A stretch of DNA of 64,000 nt from Bog-756 sp052326605 (GTDB lineage Bacteria; Actinomycetota; Acidimicrobiia; Acidimicrobiales; RAAP-2), in assembly GCA_052326605.1 (NCBI GenBank), contig JBKQMB010000029.1, positions 35,001 to 99,000 of the forward strand, written 5' to 3'. Positions within the stretch are counted from its first letter, which is position 1; each line of letters starts with the position of its first letter. Under the pieces are notes generated by a model, which was not told where the DNA came from, searched no databases, and saw only the letters and a list, made by a program, of their open reading frames with translations. Shown here piece after piece: positions 16,733-25,967 of the stretch. Position numbers and translations under genes: made by a program.

Positions 16733-17782
16733 GTGACCCGGCGACTGGCGCTGGCGAGCCTGTGCAGCAGAGAGCCCATGGGTCAGCAGGTGTTCGAACG
16801 TGAACTGAACCGGCGAGCGCAGGCTGCGTTGGGTCAGGGGTGGACGGTGGACCGGGTCGAGGTCCGGACCCTGAGATCACCGCTGCCGGGGACGGTCCGG
16901 ATTCCTTCGCACCTGTTGATCGATGCGTCACCCGGACTCCGACGAGCGGCAGGGCGGTTCATCTACCGTGGCCACGACGTCGTCCATCGCCTCGATCTGC
17001 GCCTGCCACCGGCACCGCATCCGGAGGTGCTCACCGTGCACGACGTGGTGCCCTGGAGATTCCCCGACGAAGGGAAACCGCCCTCGGATGCAGCGGTGAC
17101 GGCCCGGCGGGCAGCAGTGGTGATCTGCCCGTCGCAGTTCTCGGCCGAGGAGGTCGCATCGCAGTTCGGAGTGGTGGAACCGGTGACGATCCCCAACGGC
17201 GTGGACAGGGCATTCTTCGACGCGACACCACTTGCCGAGGAAGGGCTCACCGCCCTCGGTATCCGGTCGCCGTTCATCCTCCACGCTGGCGGTTGCACGC
17301 TTCGAAAGAACCTCGACGGGCTTGCCGACGCCTGGCCGCTGGTTAGAGCGGCCCGTCCCGACACCACGCTGGTGCTGATGGGGCCGCAGGACGACCGACG
17401 GGACCGGCTGTTCGCCGGCCTCCCCGGGACCGTCGGCACCGGGCGGGTCGACGACCCGACGTTGCCCGCAGTGATGGCCGCCGCCGCCGCCGTGGTCGTG
17501 CCGTCGACCTATGAGGGATTCGGCCTCCCTGCACTCGAGGGACTGGCTGCCGGTGTGCCGGTGGTGGCGGCGCGGCGGAGCTCGCTCCCAGAGGTCTGCG
17601 CCGACGCGGCCTGCTTGGTCGAGCCCGATGGGCCCGGCCTAGCGGAGGGGCTGGTGGCCGCTCTCGACCGTGGGCCGGACGTCGCCACAAAGATCGAGCG
17701 TGGGCGCGTGCGGGCAAGAGCATTCACTTGGGAGGCTTGTGTGGATGCCCACGCGAGGCTGTGGCGCTCATGCTCGCAGTAA
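16733..17782 (+). CDS. GT4-family glycosyltransferase
   Basis: Retaining, GT-B-fold glycosyltransferase acting on the cytoplasmic side of the membrane in surface-glycan assembly. The C-terminal half shows the donor-site pattern VPSTYEGFGLPALEGLAAGVPVV (E-x7-E) and an earlier LHAGGCTLRKNLDGL segment. I prefer GTG 16733 (349 residues) because its product begins RLALASLCSREPMGQQVFE, as GT4 proteins do; ATG 16778 would cut into the first beta-strand. It opens the polysaccharide region that continues with an ATP-grasp gene and an exporter. Acceptor and sugar unknown. Confidence 0.85.
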   Translation: MTRRLALASLCSREPMGQQVFERELNRRAQAALGQGWTVDRVEVRTLRSPLPGTVRIPSHLLIDASPGLRRAAGRFIYRGHDVVHRLDLRLPPAPHPEVLTVHDVVPWRFPDEGKPPSDAAVTARRAAVVICPSQFSAEEVASQFGVVEPVTIPNGVDRAFFDATPLAEEGLTALGIRSPFILHAGGCTLRKNLDGLADAWPLVRAARPDTTLVLMGPQDDRRDRLFAGLPGTVGTGRVDDPTLPAVMAAAAAVVVPSTYEGFGLPALEGLAAGVPVVAARRSSLPEVCADAACLVEPDGPGLAEGLVAALDRGPDVATKIERGRVRARAFTWEACVDAHARLWRSCSQ

Positions 17783-17886
17783 TCCCGGTACCGGTCGGCC
17801 CGGTGCAAATAGGCTAATTCTCCCGCCACCGGCTTCGCTCCGTGCCTCGCTCCACGGCGAACTCCGGTGTCCGGCCACAGACACCA

Positions 17887-19059
17887 TCACCACCGGAGAG
17901 AACCACCTTCCCGACGGTGGGACCGATCGGCCAGCGCGGTGCGACATCTCTTCCAGAACACGTAGGCGATGTACCGCGCTCCGAATTTGTGCAGAAAGGG
18001 CCATGCCCACCGCGCAATGCGAAAGGGAGCGAGCGAACGAGGACCCCTTGCTGCCACGTCGTCCCACCCGGCGGGAAAGACCCACAGCGGGTGGGTGGCC
18101 GCTGCTGGATCCGGAGCGTCCGCCCGTGGCTGGTGAAGGAGCCATCGGGCGTAGGGCTCGACGAAGTCGACTCCGATGGGTTGGAACGCGGCGAAGGACC
18201 CCCACACGCGCGGGTTCACGTCGTGGACCCAGTCGATGCCATCTGAGTCCCGGATCATGTCGACATTGAACAGGCCCACCAGCCCTAGCGCTGCAGCAAC
18301 CTGGTGGCCGGTCTCGACCACCTGCGGGTCATCGAGATAGCTCACTTCGGTGGCCGCCCCGAGGTGGGTGACGGGGTCCATCGTTGCGTAGGCAGCGGAG
18401 CGCTCGATGCCCAGTTCGGTCGCCAAGGCACCGAAGCGCAGCGGTCGGCCGGCCACAAACTTCTCATAGCACCAATTTTCCAGGGGGGCCGAGTTCCCCA
18501 CCAGGTTCTCCAGCTCATCTTCGGTCTGGACGATCTGCACACCCTGGCCTCCGCTGCCCATGACAGGCTTGACCACCAGCGGAAGTCCGAGGCGGAGCAC
18601 TGCCTCGCTCGGGGTGACGGTTGCCATCGATATGGCCTCGGGCACCTGGATTCCTGCGACGCGGAGGCGTGCTGCCGTCGTCGACTTGTTCGCGTACTTC
18701 GAACGCTCGCCCCAACTGTTGCCATCATGCGTTGCGCCGTCGTCACCGAGGCCGGCGCGCGTCTGGTGGGCGAGGGACTCCACGGTGTGGACATCGATGA
18801 TGTCCTCATCGCTAAGGATAGAGGCCAGGTTGCACAACTCGGAGACCGACGAGAGGACCACTGTCCGGTCCCAGCAGAGGGCCGAACCGACCCTTCCGGT
18901 CGGGGCCGTGGTGACCCGTATAGCTCGGAGCCCGGCGCGCCGGAGCCCGGCGGCAAGCTGGAAGAAGCTGTCCAAGTCCCAGTCGTCCACGAAGAGCACC
19001 GCCGGCACGGCACCTGCACGCCGGACCCTTCCATACCAGTCAATGGCCGAAGCCATCAC
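17887..19059 (-). CDS. ATP-grasp ligase
   Basis: A 390-residue protein with the ATP-grasp core: LRLGLPLVVKPVMGSGGQGV (ATP-binding loop), ENWCYEKFVAGRPLRFGAL, and a distal LVGLFNVDMIRD then VHDVNPRVWGSF, the metal-binding end. ATP-grasp enzymes join a carboxylate to an amine or thiol via acyl phosphate. In glycan clusters such proteins may decorate sugars or cap lipids; the substrate here is unknown. It converges on the GT4 gene (104 bp apart) and precedes the ABC exporter in the same orientation, across a 435 bp gap. Confidence 0.82.
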   Translation of the reverse strand: MMASAIDWYGRVRRAGAVPAVLFVDDWDLDSFFQLAAGLRRAGLRAIRVTTAPTGRVGSALCWDRTVVLSSVSELCNLASILSDEDIIDVHTVESLAHQTRAGLGDDGATHDGNSWGERSKYANKSTTAARLRVAGIQVPEAISMATVTPSEAVLRLGLPLVVKPVMGSGGQGVQIVQTEDELENLVGNSAPLENWCYEKFVAGRPLRFGALATELGIERSAAYATMDPVTHLGAATEVSYLDDPQVVETGHQVAAALGLVGLFNVDMIRDSDGIDWVHDVNPRVWGSFAAFQPIGVDFVEPYARWLLHQPRADAPDPAAATHPLWVFPAGWDDVAARGPRSLAPFRIARWAWPFLHKFGARYIAYVFWKRCRTALADRSHRREGGSLRW

Positions 19060-19494
19060 TTGCAGCCTGCCAATCGCATTCCTCGCTCGAAAGCCATTTC
19101 GGCCATGCCAGGCTCCCCGGAGGCCGCCGTCAACCGTGTGCGTCGCCTATTGCGGAGCGAAGCCTAACCCGCAGCCAACTGATCGCGCATCAAGCAGTGT
19201 TGGCACGCTGACTGCAGAGGAGCGGCCATTACGTGAACGACTGGCAATCTCACGGCCACCAGTTGGTGCGCGTCCGGTGCAGAGCATAAGCCCGTCAATG
19301 TCGCCCAGAGGCAAGCAGTGCCCGAACCTCGACACTCCTGGCCCCACCTGTTCTACTGTCATCGGTGCCACGTGGCCATCGAGGGATCACCGATCAACCG
19401 CGTAGACGACTGGGCGGATCACCGCAATTGGGAGATCCTTACCCGAAAGGTCACCTCTCGATGGCGACGACTCCCGCGGTGGGCCGCCGGATGG
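19060..19494. other. 435 bp without recognisable gene
   Basis: Lower GC than its neighbours. It holds two short open frames (a 74-codon reverse one at 19147-19371 and a forward one that soon becomes the shadow of the exporter gene), neither with family signal or good start site. It may hold the promoter of the ATP-grasp gene (reverse strand) and the end of the exporter transcript. I see no clear hairpin. Confidence 0.6.
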
Positions 19495-20313
19495 TCAGAT
19501 CACGTCGGCGAATCCGCGCTCCATCTGCTCGAAGATGAACGCGCCCCCGAGGAAGACCGCCACCGGCACGATGATGGAGAGAACGATCTGCCAAGCGGGC
19601 GGGGCGGGTTGGTGGAGGAACGACCACCGGAACTCCGAGAGCAGCCAGGTCAGCGGGTTGATGTCATAGATGACCTTGTACTTGGCCGGCACCACAGCGA
19701 CCGAATAGGCGACCGGGCTGGCGTAGAGCAGGAACTGCAGCAGGAATGGCACGACGTAGGCAATGTCGCGGTAGCGGACCTGCAGGGCCGCGGCCGCCAG
19801 CCCGAGGCCGCTGGCCAACAGGATGACCATGGCCGTCCAGATCGGGCTGAGGACCACTGCGATCCCCGGATTGATCCCGTAGATGATCAGGAGGACGACC
19901 AGGAAGCCCAGGGAGACGGCGAAGTCCACAATGGTCGAGTACGCAGTGGCCAACGGCACCAGCATCCGGGGGAAGAACACCTTCGACACCAGGTCGCGAT
20001 TGGAGACGAGCGAGATCGAGGCACGGGTGATGATGCCGTTGAAGAGGTTCCACGCCAACAGTGCGGCGAAGACGAAGGGCAGGTAGGGCACTCCCCCACT
20101 CGGAAGGTGGGCGACCCGATTGAACACCAGGGTGAAGATCAACGCGGTCAGCAGCGGCTGCAGGATGACCCAGACCACGCCGAGCAGGGTCTGGCGATAG
20201 CGGAGGGTGACGTCCCGGGCACCGAACCGGTAGAGGACCTCTCGTGCCTCCCACAGCTGGCTGATGCTGGGTAGCGAGAACCTTCCCGGCGGGGTGATGA
20301 TGATGTTGGCCAT
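19495..20313 (-). CDS. wzm: ABC-2 polysaccharide export permease (Wzm-like)
   Basis: 272-residue membrane protein with six helices of the ABC-2 type (DVTLRYRQTLLGVVWVILQP opening, then PYLPFVFAALLAWNLFNG). It would form the channel of an O-antigen/capsule/teichoic-type exporter with the ATPase encoded 6 bp upstream. The conserved NPLTWLLSEFRW segment in the fifth loop is typical. The gene ends at the gap before the ATP-grasp gene. Confidence 0.9.
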   Translation of the reverse strand: MANIIITPPGRFSLPSISQLWEAREVLYRFGARDVTLRYRQTLLGVVWVILQPLLTALIFTLVFNRVAHLPSGGVPYLPFVFAALLAWNLFNGIITRASISLVSNRDLVSKVFFPRMLVPLATAYSTIVDFAVSLGFLVVLLIIYGINPGIAVVLSPIWTAMVILLASGLGLAAAALQVRYRDIAYVVPFLLQFLLYASPVAYSVAVVPAKYKVIYDINPLTWLLSEFRWSFLHQPAPPAWQIVLSIIVPVAVFLGGAFIFEQMERGFADVI

Positions 20314-20319
20314 GGGTCC

Positions 20320-21540
20320 TCAGGTCTGCGAGTAGTCGAAGTCGGGGAACACGACGCCGCGGTCCGTGCCGTCCGGTGTGGTCGGATGTGGGTAGGGGCT
20401 GACCGCCAGCACCTGGAAGCGGCAAGCCTGCTCCCAGATATCGAGGGGCCGCCCGCCCGCGTGGATGAAGAGGTCGACCGTGTACGCCCCTGGCTTCAGC
20501 CACGGGGTCCTCAGGGAGAGCCTCGCCTGGGCGTCGGTGGAGGGATCTAGCCAGAAATCCACCACCCGTGAGTCGCACTGGGCGATCAGCATGCCATCCT
20601 CGTTGTTCACGAAGCAGGAGACGTGATACCGGTTCCCGAAGCCCGGGTTGGCGCCGACGGTGAACTCCACCACCACGTCGTGTCCGGGCTTGGTGATGTC
20701 GTCGGCCACCGCGGTCTCGGTGAACCTGAGCTCACCGGTTCCCGGCCGGAGGGCCGCGTCCTTCAGCATCGGGGCGGCGCGGGTGAAGCTCCGCTTGTAC
20801 TCCTCCATGGCCTCTTCGACCGTGCCGTGGAGCACCAGGCGGCCCTGGTCGAGATACAGGGCGGTGTTGCACAGGTCGGACACCGTCTGGAGCTGGTGGC
20901 TGACCAGCAGCACGGTGCGCCCGTCGCGGGCCACCTCGCGCATCTTGCGCAGGCATTTGGCCTGGAAGTCCGAGTCCCCGACGGCGAGGACCTCGTCCAC
21001 CAGCAGGATCTCACTGTCCAGGTGTGCGGCTACCGCGAAGGCCAGGCGGATGTACATCCCGGTGGAGTATCGCTTCACCTGGGTGTCGAGGAACCTCTCG
21101 GTGCCGGCGAAGTCCACGATGGCATCGAAGCGCTCGCGGATCTCCTTGCGGCGCATTCCCAGCAGGGTCCCGTTCAGATACACGTTCTCCCGCCCGGTGA
21201 GCTCCGGGTGGAACCCGGTGCCCACCTCGAGCAGGCTGCCCACCCGACCGCCGAGCTCGATGCGGCCCTTGGTCGGCGCTGTGATCCGGTTGATGACCTT
21301 GAGCAACGTGCTCTTGCCGGCGCCGTTCCGGCCGATGATGCCGACCACCGCACCCCAGGGCACATCGAAGCTCACGTTGTGGATGGCGTCGAAGTGCTCG
21401 ACCTTCTTCGCCTTGCCGAGCCTCAGTTTCTTGAGGACGGCCTCGGCTGCATAGGTGTCCCGATCCTCGCGTCGGAGGATCCGGTACGTCTTCGAAAGGT
21501 TGGAGACAGAGATCGATGGGCCCTCGGACATCATCGCCAC
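20320..21540 (-). CDS. wzt: ABC polysaccharide export ATPase (Wzt-like)
   Basis: 406-residue protein: ATPase domain with Walker A GRNGAGKST, signature RYSTGM (replacing LSGGQ, as usual in Wzt), Walker B EILLVDEVLAVGD and H-loop VSHQL. After about residue 265 there is a C-terminal domain of the carbohydrate-binding type (DVVVEFTV... then AYTVDLFIHAGGRPLDIWEQ) that in Wzt selects the finished glycan. It and the permease form a pair; the presence of the extra domain suggests a terminal-modified polysaccharide as cargo. Two near-adjacent ATG codons make the exact start uncertain. Confidence 0.92.
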   Translation of the reverse strand: MAMMSEGPSISVSNLSKTYRILRREDRDTYAAEAVLKKLRLGKAKKVEHFDAIHNVSFDVPWGAVVGIIGRNGAGKSTLLKVINRITAPTKGRIELGGRVGSLLEVGTGFHPELTGRENVYLNGTLLGMRRKEIRERFDAIVDFAGTERFLDTQVKRYSTGMYIRLAFAVAAHLDSEILLVDEVLAVGDSDFQAKCLRKMREVARDGRTVLLVSHQLQTVSDLCNTALYLDQGRLVLHGTVEEAMEEYKRSFTRAAPMLKDAALRPGTGELRFTETAVADDITKPGHDVVVEFTVGANPGFGNRYHVSCFVNNEDGMLIAQCDSRVVDFWLDPSTDAQARLSLRTPWLKPGAYTVDLFIHAGGRPLDIWEQACRFQVLAVSPYPHPTTPDGTDRGVVFPDFDYSQT

Positions 21541-21611
21541 GTTAGACGCCTACCGTGCGGGCTCAGCAGCACTGGCACCGGTGGAGTCCGGCCGTCTCCG
21601 GGACAGTCCAG

Positions 21612-22458
21612 TCAGTCCTCGAGGCGCATTGATCCCACAACCCGCCAGCCTCTTTGTCGCGTCATGAGCCTGCGGGCATGCCAGGCAGCTCCGACGAGCG
21701 CACCCCCAGCTGACCGGCGGTTGAACGCAAGGAGCCGATACGTCGGCTCACGCACCATGCCCCACCGTTGGTGCCAACTCCGCCAGACCGTACAGTCGAT
21801 CCGGTCGACAGAGGAGTCTTCGCAACACTCCTCGACCAGGTTGGCCATGAGGACATTTCCGGGCGACAGATGAGCGAGTTGCTCGTCGTATGCCACCTTG
21901 ATGAGGACGAGTAAGCCTCCCACCGTCACACAGATCTGAGAGGCTGCGAGCCGCTCCCCGACGAAGAGCGAGCGAACTTGTGCGGTACCCGTGCGACCGA
22001 GAAAGGCCCCGAACAGATCGCACCACGCGGGTCGCACCGACCCGGCGGTCCCGGAGATCCAAGACGTCCCATGCGCCTGTGACACCCAGCAGCTTATCGA
22101 GGGCGACGGTAGGTCGGACGTCGTGCTTGGCATCGAGCACGCAGTCCGAGAACGGGTACATCATGTCGCCGACGCGGACATCCGAAAGTACCCTGGTCCC
22201 GATTCCGGCTCGCTTCAGCCGGGAGCGCCGCAGGACCGACACCGCCGCCGGCCGGCCGGACTCGGTCACTACGCCCCAAGCCAGATCACCCTCGAGCTGC
22301 GTGGCCGCAAGATCCATCCATTCGGGGGACTGGAAGAAGTACTGCGCGCTTCCCCCGAGCTGCTGCCATGCCCAGCGGACGCTCTCGAATCCGTCTATTC
22401 CAGACCGGTCGAGCTCGGGGCTGACCGGGCCCCGCCCCACTCCGTCATCGCTCATCAC
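21612..22458 (-). pseudogene. CelD/GNAT-type acyltransferase, frameshifted
   Basis: The first half (from 22458: FFQSPEWMDLAATQLEGDLAW, then WDVLDLRDRRVGATRVV) and the second half (CDLFGAFLGRTGTAQVRSLF, then GERLAASQICVTVGG and VAYDEQLAHLSPGNVLMANL) are both CelD/BioF2-like acetyltransferase sequence but in different frames. The change lies near 22021, where the middle 80-100 residues of the family also seem absent. The gene would otherwise finish the polysaccharide cluster, so a disabled glycan-acylation step is plausible. A sequencing error could explain the shift but not the missing middle. Confidence 0.7.
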
Positions 22459-22524
22459 GCCATGCTATGAAGTGCGTTCCGGGCACCGCCCGCGACCCGG
22501 ATCATTCTTCTGCCGACCGATCCC

Positions 22525-22568
22525 GCCCCTGATGCGCTGCAATGAGCCGTGGATCCGGGGTCAGGGGC
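22525..22568. terminator. possible hairpin beside the lepA stop
   Basis: GCCCCTGA (22525) pairs with TCAGGGGC (22561-22568) around a 28-base loop, right after the lepA stop codon on the reverse strand. There is no run of T, so it is only a candidate. Confidence 0.35.
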
Positions 22569-24356
22569 TCAGTCGTCGAGGCGCAATGCAGAGACGAAGG
22601 CCTCCTGGGGCACTTCCACACGACCGATGTTCTTCATCTTCTTCTTGCCCTCTTTCTGCTTCTCGAGGAGCTTCCGCTTGCGGGTGATGTCACCGCCGTA
22701 ACACTTCGCCAGGACATCCTTCCGCCGCGCCTTGACCGTCTCGCGTGCGAGGACCCGGCCTCCGATCGCCGCCTGGATGGGCACGTCGAACATCTGGCGG
22801 GGAATCAGCTCGCGCAGCTTTTCGGTCATTCGCCGCCCGTAGAAGTCGGCCTGCGATCGGTGGACGATGGTGGAGAACGCATCCACCGGGGTGTGGTTGA
22901 TGAGAAGGTCGACCTTGACCAGGTCCGAGGTGGTGTACCCCTCGGGCTCGTAGTCGAGGCTGGCATACCCTTTGGTCCGGCTCTTCAGTTGGTCGAAGAA
23001 GTTCACCACGACCTCCGCCAGGGGGATGGAGTAGACGAACTCGACCCGTTCGGGAGAGAGGTACTCCATCTTGGTCATCTCGGCCCGCCGGCCCTGGCAC
23101 AGGTCAATCACCGTGCCGGTGTACTCGGCAGGGGTCAGGATGGTGGCTTTCAGGATCGGCTCGTCGACGTGGTCGAGATGGGTCGGTTCGGGAAGCTCGC
23201 TCGGGTTGTCCACGTCGACCTGCGTGCCGTCGTTCAAGAACGCCCGGTAGGCCACCGAGGGGGCGGTGGCGATCAGGAACAGGTCGAACTCGCGCTCGAG
23301 GCGTTCCCGGACGATCTCCATGTGCAGCAGCCCGAGGAACCCGCACCGGAACCCGAAACCCAGTGCCCGCGACGATTCGGGCTCGTAGGTGAAGCTGGCA
23401 TCGTTCAGGCGCAGCTTCTCGAGGGCATCGCGCAGGTCGGGCAGCTCGTCGCCGTCGATGGGGAAGAGGCCGCAGAACACCATCGGCTTGGGATCTCGAT
23501 AGCCGGCCAGGGCGGTCGAGGCCGGGTGGCTGGCCGTGGTGACCGTCTCGCCGGAGCGAGCGCCCCCCACGTTCTTGATCCCGGCGATGAGATAGCCCAC
23601 CTCCCCGGGGCCGAGCTCGTCCACCGGCACCGTCACCGGGGTGCGGATGCCGATCTCTTCGATCTCGTGATTGCTCCCCGCTTGCATGAAGCGGAGCTTG
23701 TCCGTGCCCACCAGGGTCCCGTCCATCACACGGATGGAGCTCACCACCCCCCGGTACTGGTCGTATGCCGAATCGAAGATCAATGCCCGCAGCGGCGCAT
23801 CCGGATCGCCGGTCGGTGCGGGGATCCGCTCGACGATGGCGTCGAGGAGTTCGGGCACGCCCTCCCCTGTCTTCGCCGAGATGTGGAGGATCCCCGAGGC
23901 GGCCAGGCCGAGCACCAGCTCGATCTCGGCTGCGCACCGCTCCGGATCGGCGGCGGGCAGGTCGATCTTGTTGAGGACGGCGACGATCTCGAGGTCGTGC
24001 TCGAGCGCCTGATAGCAGTTGGCCAACGTCTGGGCCTGGATGCCCTGGGACGCGTCGACCAGGAGGACCGCCCCCTCGCAGGCGGCCAGGGACCGGCTCA
24101 CCTCGTACCCGAAATCGACGTGGCCCGGCGTGTCGATGAGGTGGAGGGTGTAATCCCTCCAGGGCACCCGCACGTTCTGTGCCTTGATGGTGATCCCCCG
24201 CTCACGCTCGATGTCCATCGAGTCGAGATACTGCTCGCGCATGAGCCGGGGATCGACCGCCCCGGTCAGCTCGAGGATCCGGTCCGACAGAGTCGACTTG
24301 CCGTGGTCGACATGGCTGATGATCGAGAAGTTGCGGATGCGGTCGACGGGAAGCAC
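22569..24356 (-). CDS. lepA: Elongation factor 4 (LepA)
   Basis: Ribosome-associated GTPase that can back-translocate tRNAs and acts under ionic stress or in 30S biogenesis. From GTG 24356 the product is 595 residues, matching the usual 599. It has RIRNFSIISHVDHGKST (P-loop), the DTPGHVDF motif, LNKIDLPA, and the characteristic LepA C-terminus ending KGKKKMKNIGRVEVP-like (here EGKKKMKNIGRVEVPQEAF). The longer frame to 24587 is shadow sequence and overlaps the small membrane protein on the other strand. Confidence 0.95.
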   Translation of the reverse strand: MLPVDRIRNFSIISHVDHGKSTLSDRILELTGAVDPRLMREQYLDSMDIERERGITIKAQNVRVPWRDYTLHLIDTPGHVDFGYEVSRSLAACEGAVLLVDASQGIQAQTLANCYQALEHDLEIVAVLNKIDLPAADPERCAAEIELVLGLAASGILHISAKTGEGVPELLDAIVERIPAPTGDPDAPLRALIFDSAYDQYRGVVSSIRVMDGTLVGTDKLRFMQAGSNHEIEEIGIRTPVTVPVDELGPGEVGYLIAGIKNVGGARSGETVTTASHPASTALAGYRDPKPMVFCGLFPIDGDELPDLRDALEKLRLNDASFTYEPESSRALGFGFRCGFLGLLHMEIVRERLEREFDLFLIATAPSVAYRAFLNDGTQVDVDNPSELPEPTHLDHVDEPILKATILTPAEYTGTVIDLCQGRRAEMTKMEYLSPERVEFVYSIPLAEVVVNFFDQLKSRTKGYASLDYEPEGYTTSDLVKVDLLINHTPVDAFSTIVHRSQADFYGRRMTEKLRELIPRQMFDVPIQAAIGGRVLARETVKARRKDVLAKCYGGDITRKRKLLEKQKEGKKKMKNIGRVEVPQEAFVSALRLDD

Positions 24357-24441
24357 GGAGGGACCAGCGTACCTAAGGTGGGGGCATGGGCATCCGGCGG
24401 TCGGGAACAGCGAGGCTGGTTCGATCGGTTCGCGGCCGGGT

Positions 24442-24645
24442 GTGGGTCCGTTGATCGCCGTCACCGTGGTCGGCGTACTGGTGGCCGTGGTGGTGGCCAT
24501 CATCGTGGTCACCATCGCCTTCTGGATCGTGATGGCCCTCCTCATCAAGCGGGGCCGCCGGAAGCGGGCGGAGCGGTTGGCTGCCAACCCCGGTGCCTAT
24601 CGCCCCGTCGATCCCGGCCAGGACTGGCACGGGACCCAATCCTGA
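24442..24645 (+). CDS. small single-helix membrane protein
   Basis: 67 residues from GTG 24442: a hydrophobic stretch LIAVTVVGVLVAVVVAI continuing into IVVTIAFWIVMALLI, then a basic KRGRRKRAERLAANPGAYR tail ending GQDWHGTQS. An upstream ATG in this frame would extend through the lepA opposite strand and is unlikely. No good Shine-Dalgarno is visible, so leaderless or coupled translation would be needed. Function unknown. Confidence 0.5.
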   Translation: MGPLIAVTVVGVLVAVVVAIIVVTIAFWIVMALLIKRGRRKRAERLAANPGAYRPVDPGQDWHGTQS

Positions 24646-24841
24646 GCGCGGTCCGGGGCGCACCAGGGCGGCACCGACGGGCCCACCGGCCTGACCGTTG
24701 GGAACAGGGACGGATGGGCTGCTATCCTCGTGGATCTCCGGAGAAGGCCTGTGGCCAGGCTGCCGGGGCAAGATCTCCGGCGTGGCGGTGGCAGCTGCAC
24801 GGCCCACCGAGCCGACAACCCGACGACGATGAGGACCAGTA

Positions 24842-25108
24842 GTGGCAAATATCCGCAGTCAGATCAAGCGCAACCGCCAGACGCTCAAGCGCCAGGCCCG
24901 CAACAAGTCGGTACGCTCCGAGTTGAGGACGCGCACCAAGCGGGCGATCGCGGCCATCGAGAGCGGCGCGGAGAACAGTGACGAGGCGTTGCGCCTGGCC
25001 GTCAAGCGGATCGACAAGGCTGCCGCCAAGGGCGTCATCCACAAGAACCAGGCCGCCAACCGCAAGGCTCGCCTGATGAAGCGCGCCACCCGGGGCGCCG
25101 ACGCCTGA
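24842..25108 (+). CDS. rpsT: 30S ribosomal protein S20
   Basis: 88-residue S20, a 16S rRNA-binding early assembly protein: MANIRSQIKRNRQTLKRQAR opening and the KGVIHKNQAANRKARLMKRA C-terminal helix. GTG start with GAGG 8-9 bases upstream. TATCCT at 24723 upstream could be a -10 but spacing to a -35 is poor. It stands alone between lepA and the SRAP gene; holA, its usual neighbour in other actinobacteria, is 27 kb away. Confidence 0.96.
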   Translation: MANIRSQIKRNRQTLKRQARNKSVRSELRTRTKRAIAAIESGAENSDEALRLAVKRIDKAAAKGVIHKNQAANRKARLMKRATRGADA

Positions 25109-25134
25109 GTCGGGGTCCGGCACGGCCGGACGCC

Positions 25135-25869
25135 TCACCCAGCTTGATCGACCCGCTCGATCAGTTCCGGGCCGTCGTTCCTGACACTGCCCACCCGCTT
25201 GTCCACCCGGTGATGCACCAGCGTGCCCGGCGGGGCCGAGACGAGCAGTGATTCCAACTCCGGTCGGTCCTTGTTCTCCGGGTCGAGCCATGCATCGAGG
25301 GAGCCGCGCTCGAGGATCACCGGCATCCGATGATGAACGTCGGCCACATCGACGCCCGCCTCGGTGGTGATGATGGTGCAGGTGAGCAGGGGTACCTCCT
25401 CCCCAGTGTCCGATGCGGGACCCCACCACTGTTCCCAGAGCCCGGCAAAGGCGATGGGCTCACCGTCGGCGCGCTCGAAGTAGTACGGCAGGCGCTCCTT
25501 CCCCGGCCCGGCCTTCCACTCGTAGAACCCGTCGGCCGGCACCGCCAGGCGGCGCGAGGCGAAGGCGGCCCGGAACGAAGGTTTGGCGGCCACCGACTCC
25601 CCGCGGGCGTTGAACAGGCGGTTGGCGATCGAGGCGTCCTTGGCCCAGGAGGGGACCAGTCCCCACCGGTAGCGGACCAGACGGCGGTGGAGCCCGCCAC
25701 CGTGCTGATGCGACGCTCGGTCCAGGGAGGTGGCGATGCCCAGGATGTTCCGGGTGGGACCCACGTTGAAGCCGGTGACACGGTCGGGATCGACGTCCGG
25801 GCCCAACTCGGCGTCGAAGATCCGGGAGAGCCGCTCGGGCGTCGAGTAGAGGGAGATCCGGCCGCACAT
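25135..25869 (-). CDS. SRAP-family abasic-site-processing protein
   Basis: HMCES/YedK relative that crosslinks to abasic sites in single-stranded DNA through Cys2 and guards them. The 244-residue protein starts MCGRISLYS (Cys2 nucleophile) and has NARGES (Asn), PADGFYEWKAG (catalytic Glu) and DVHHRMPVIL (active-site His), all as in the family. It converges on rpsT (26 bp). An extra segment ASHQHGGGLHRR precedes RYRWGLVPSWA. Confidence is high. Confidence 0.95.
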   Translation of the reverse strand: MCGRISLYSTPERLSRIFDAELGPDVDPDRVTGFNVGPTRNILGIATSLDRASHQHGGGLHRRLVRYRWGLVPSWAKDASIANRLFNARGESVAAKPSFRAAFASRRLAVPADGFYEWKAGPGKERLPYYFERADGEPIAFAGLWEQWWGPASDTGEEVPLLTCTIITTEAGVDVADVHHRMPVILERGSLDAWLDPENKDRPELESLLVSAPPGTLVHHRVDKRVGSVRNDGPELIERVDQAG

Positions 25870-25967
25870 GATCGGGTCCAGCCTACGGCGAGTTCCGATG
25901 GGACGACGGATCCCGGCCGGCTACAGCGCAGCCGGCCACAGCGCTGCGTGCTACCCGGTGCCGACGC

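Noticed and set aside
19147..19371. 74-codon reverse ORF in the gap after the ATP-grasp gene
   Set aside because: No start site, no family resemblance, and biased by the region's composition.
24184..24441. ATG-start extension of the small membrane protein at 24442
   Set aside because: The added residues lie on the antisense strand of lepA and look like shadow sequence.
24698..24728. rpsT promoter TTGGGA/TATCCT
   Set aside because: The -10 is plausible but the 19-bp spacing and weak -35 are too poor to report as a feature.
22542..24842. 766-residue forward ORF
   Set aside because: Antisense to lepA over most of its length, with codon pattern of a shadow frame; lepA is certain.
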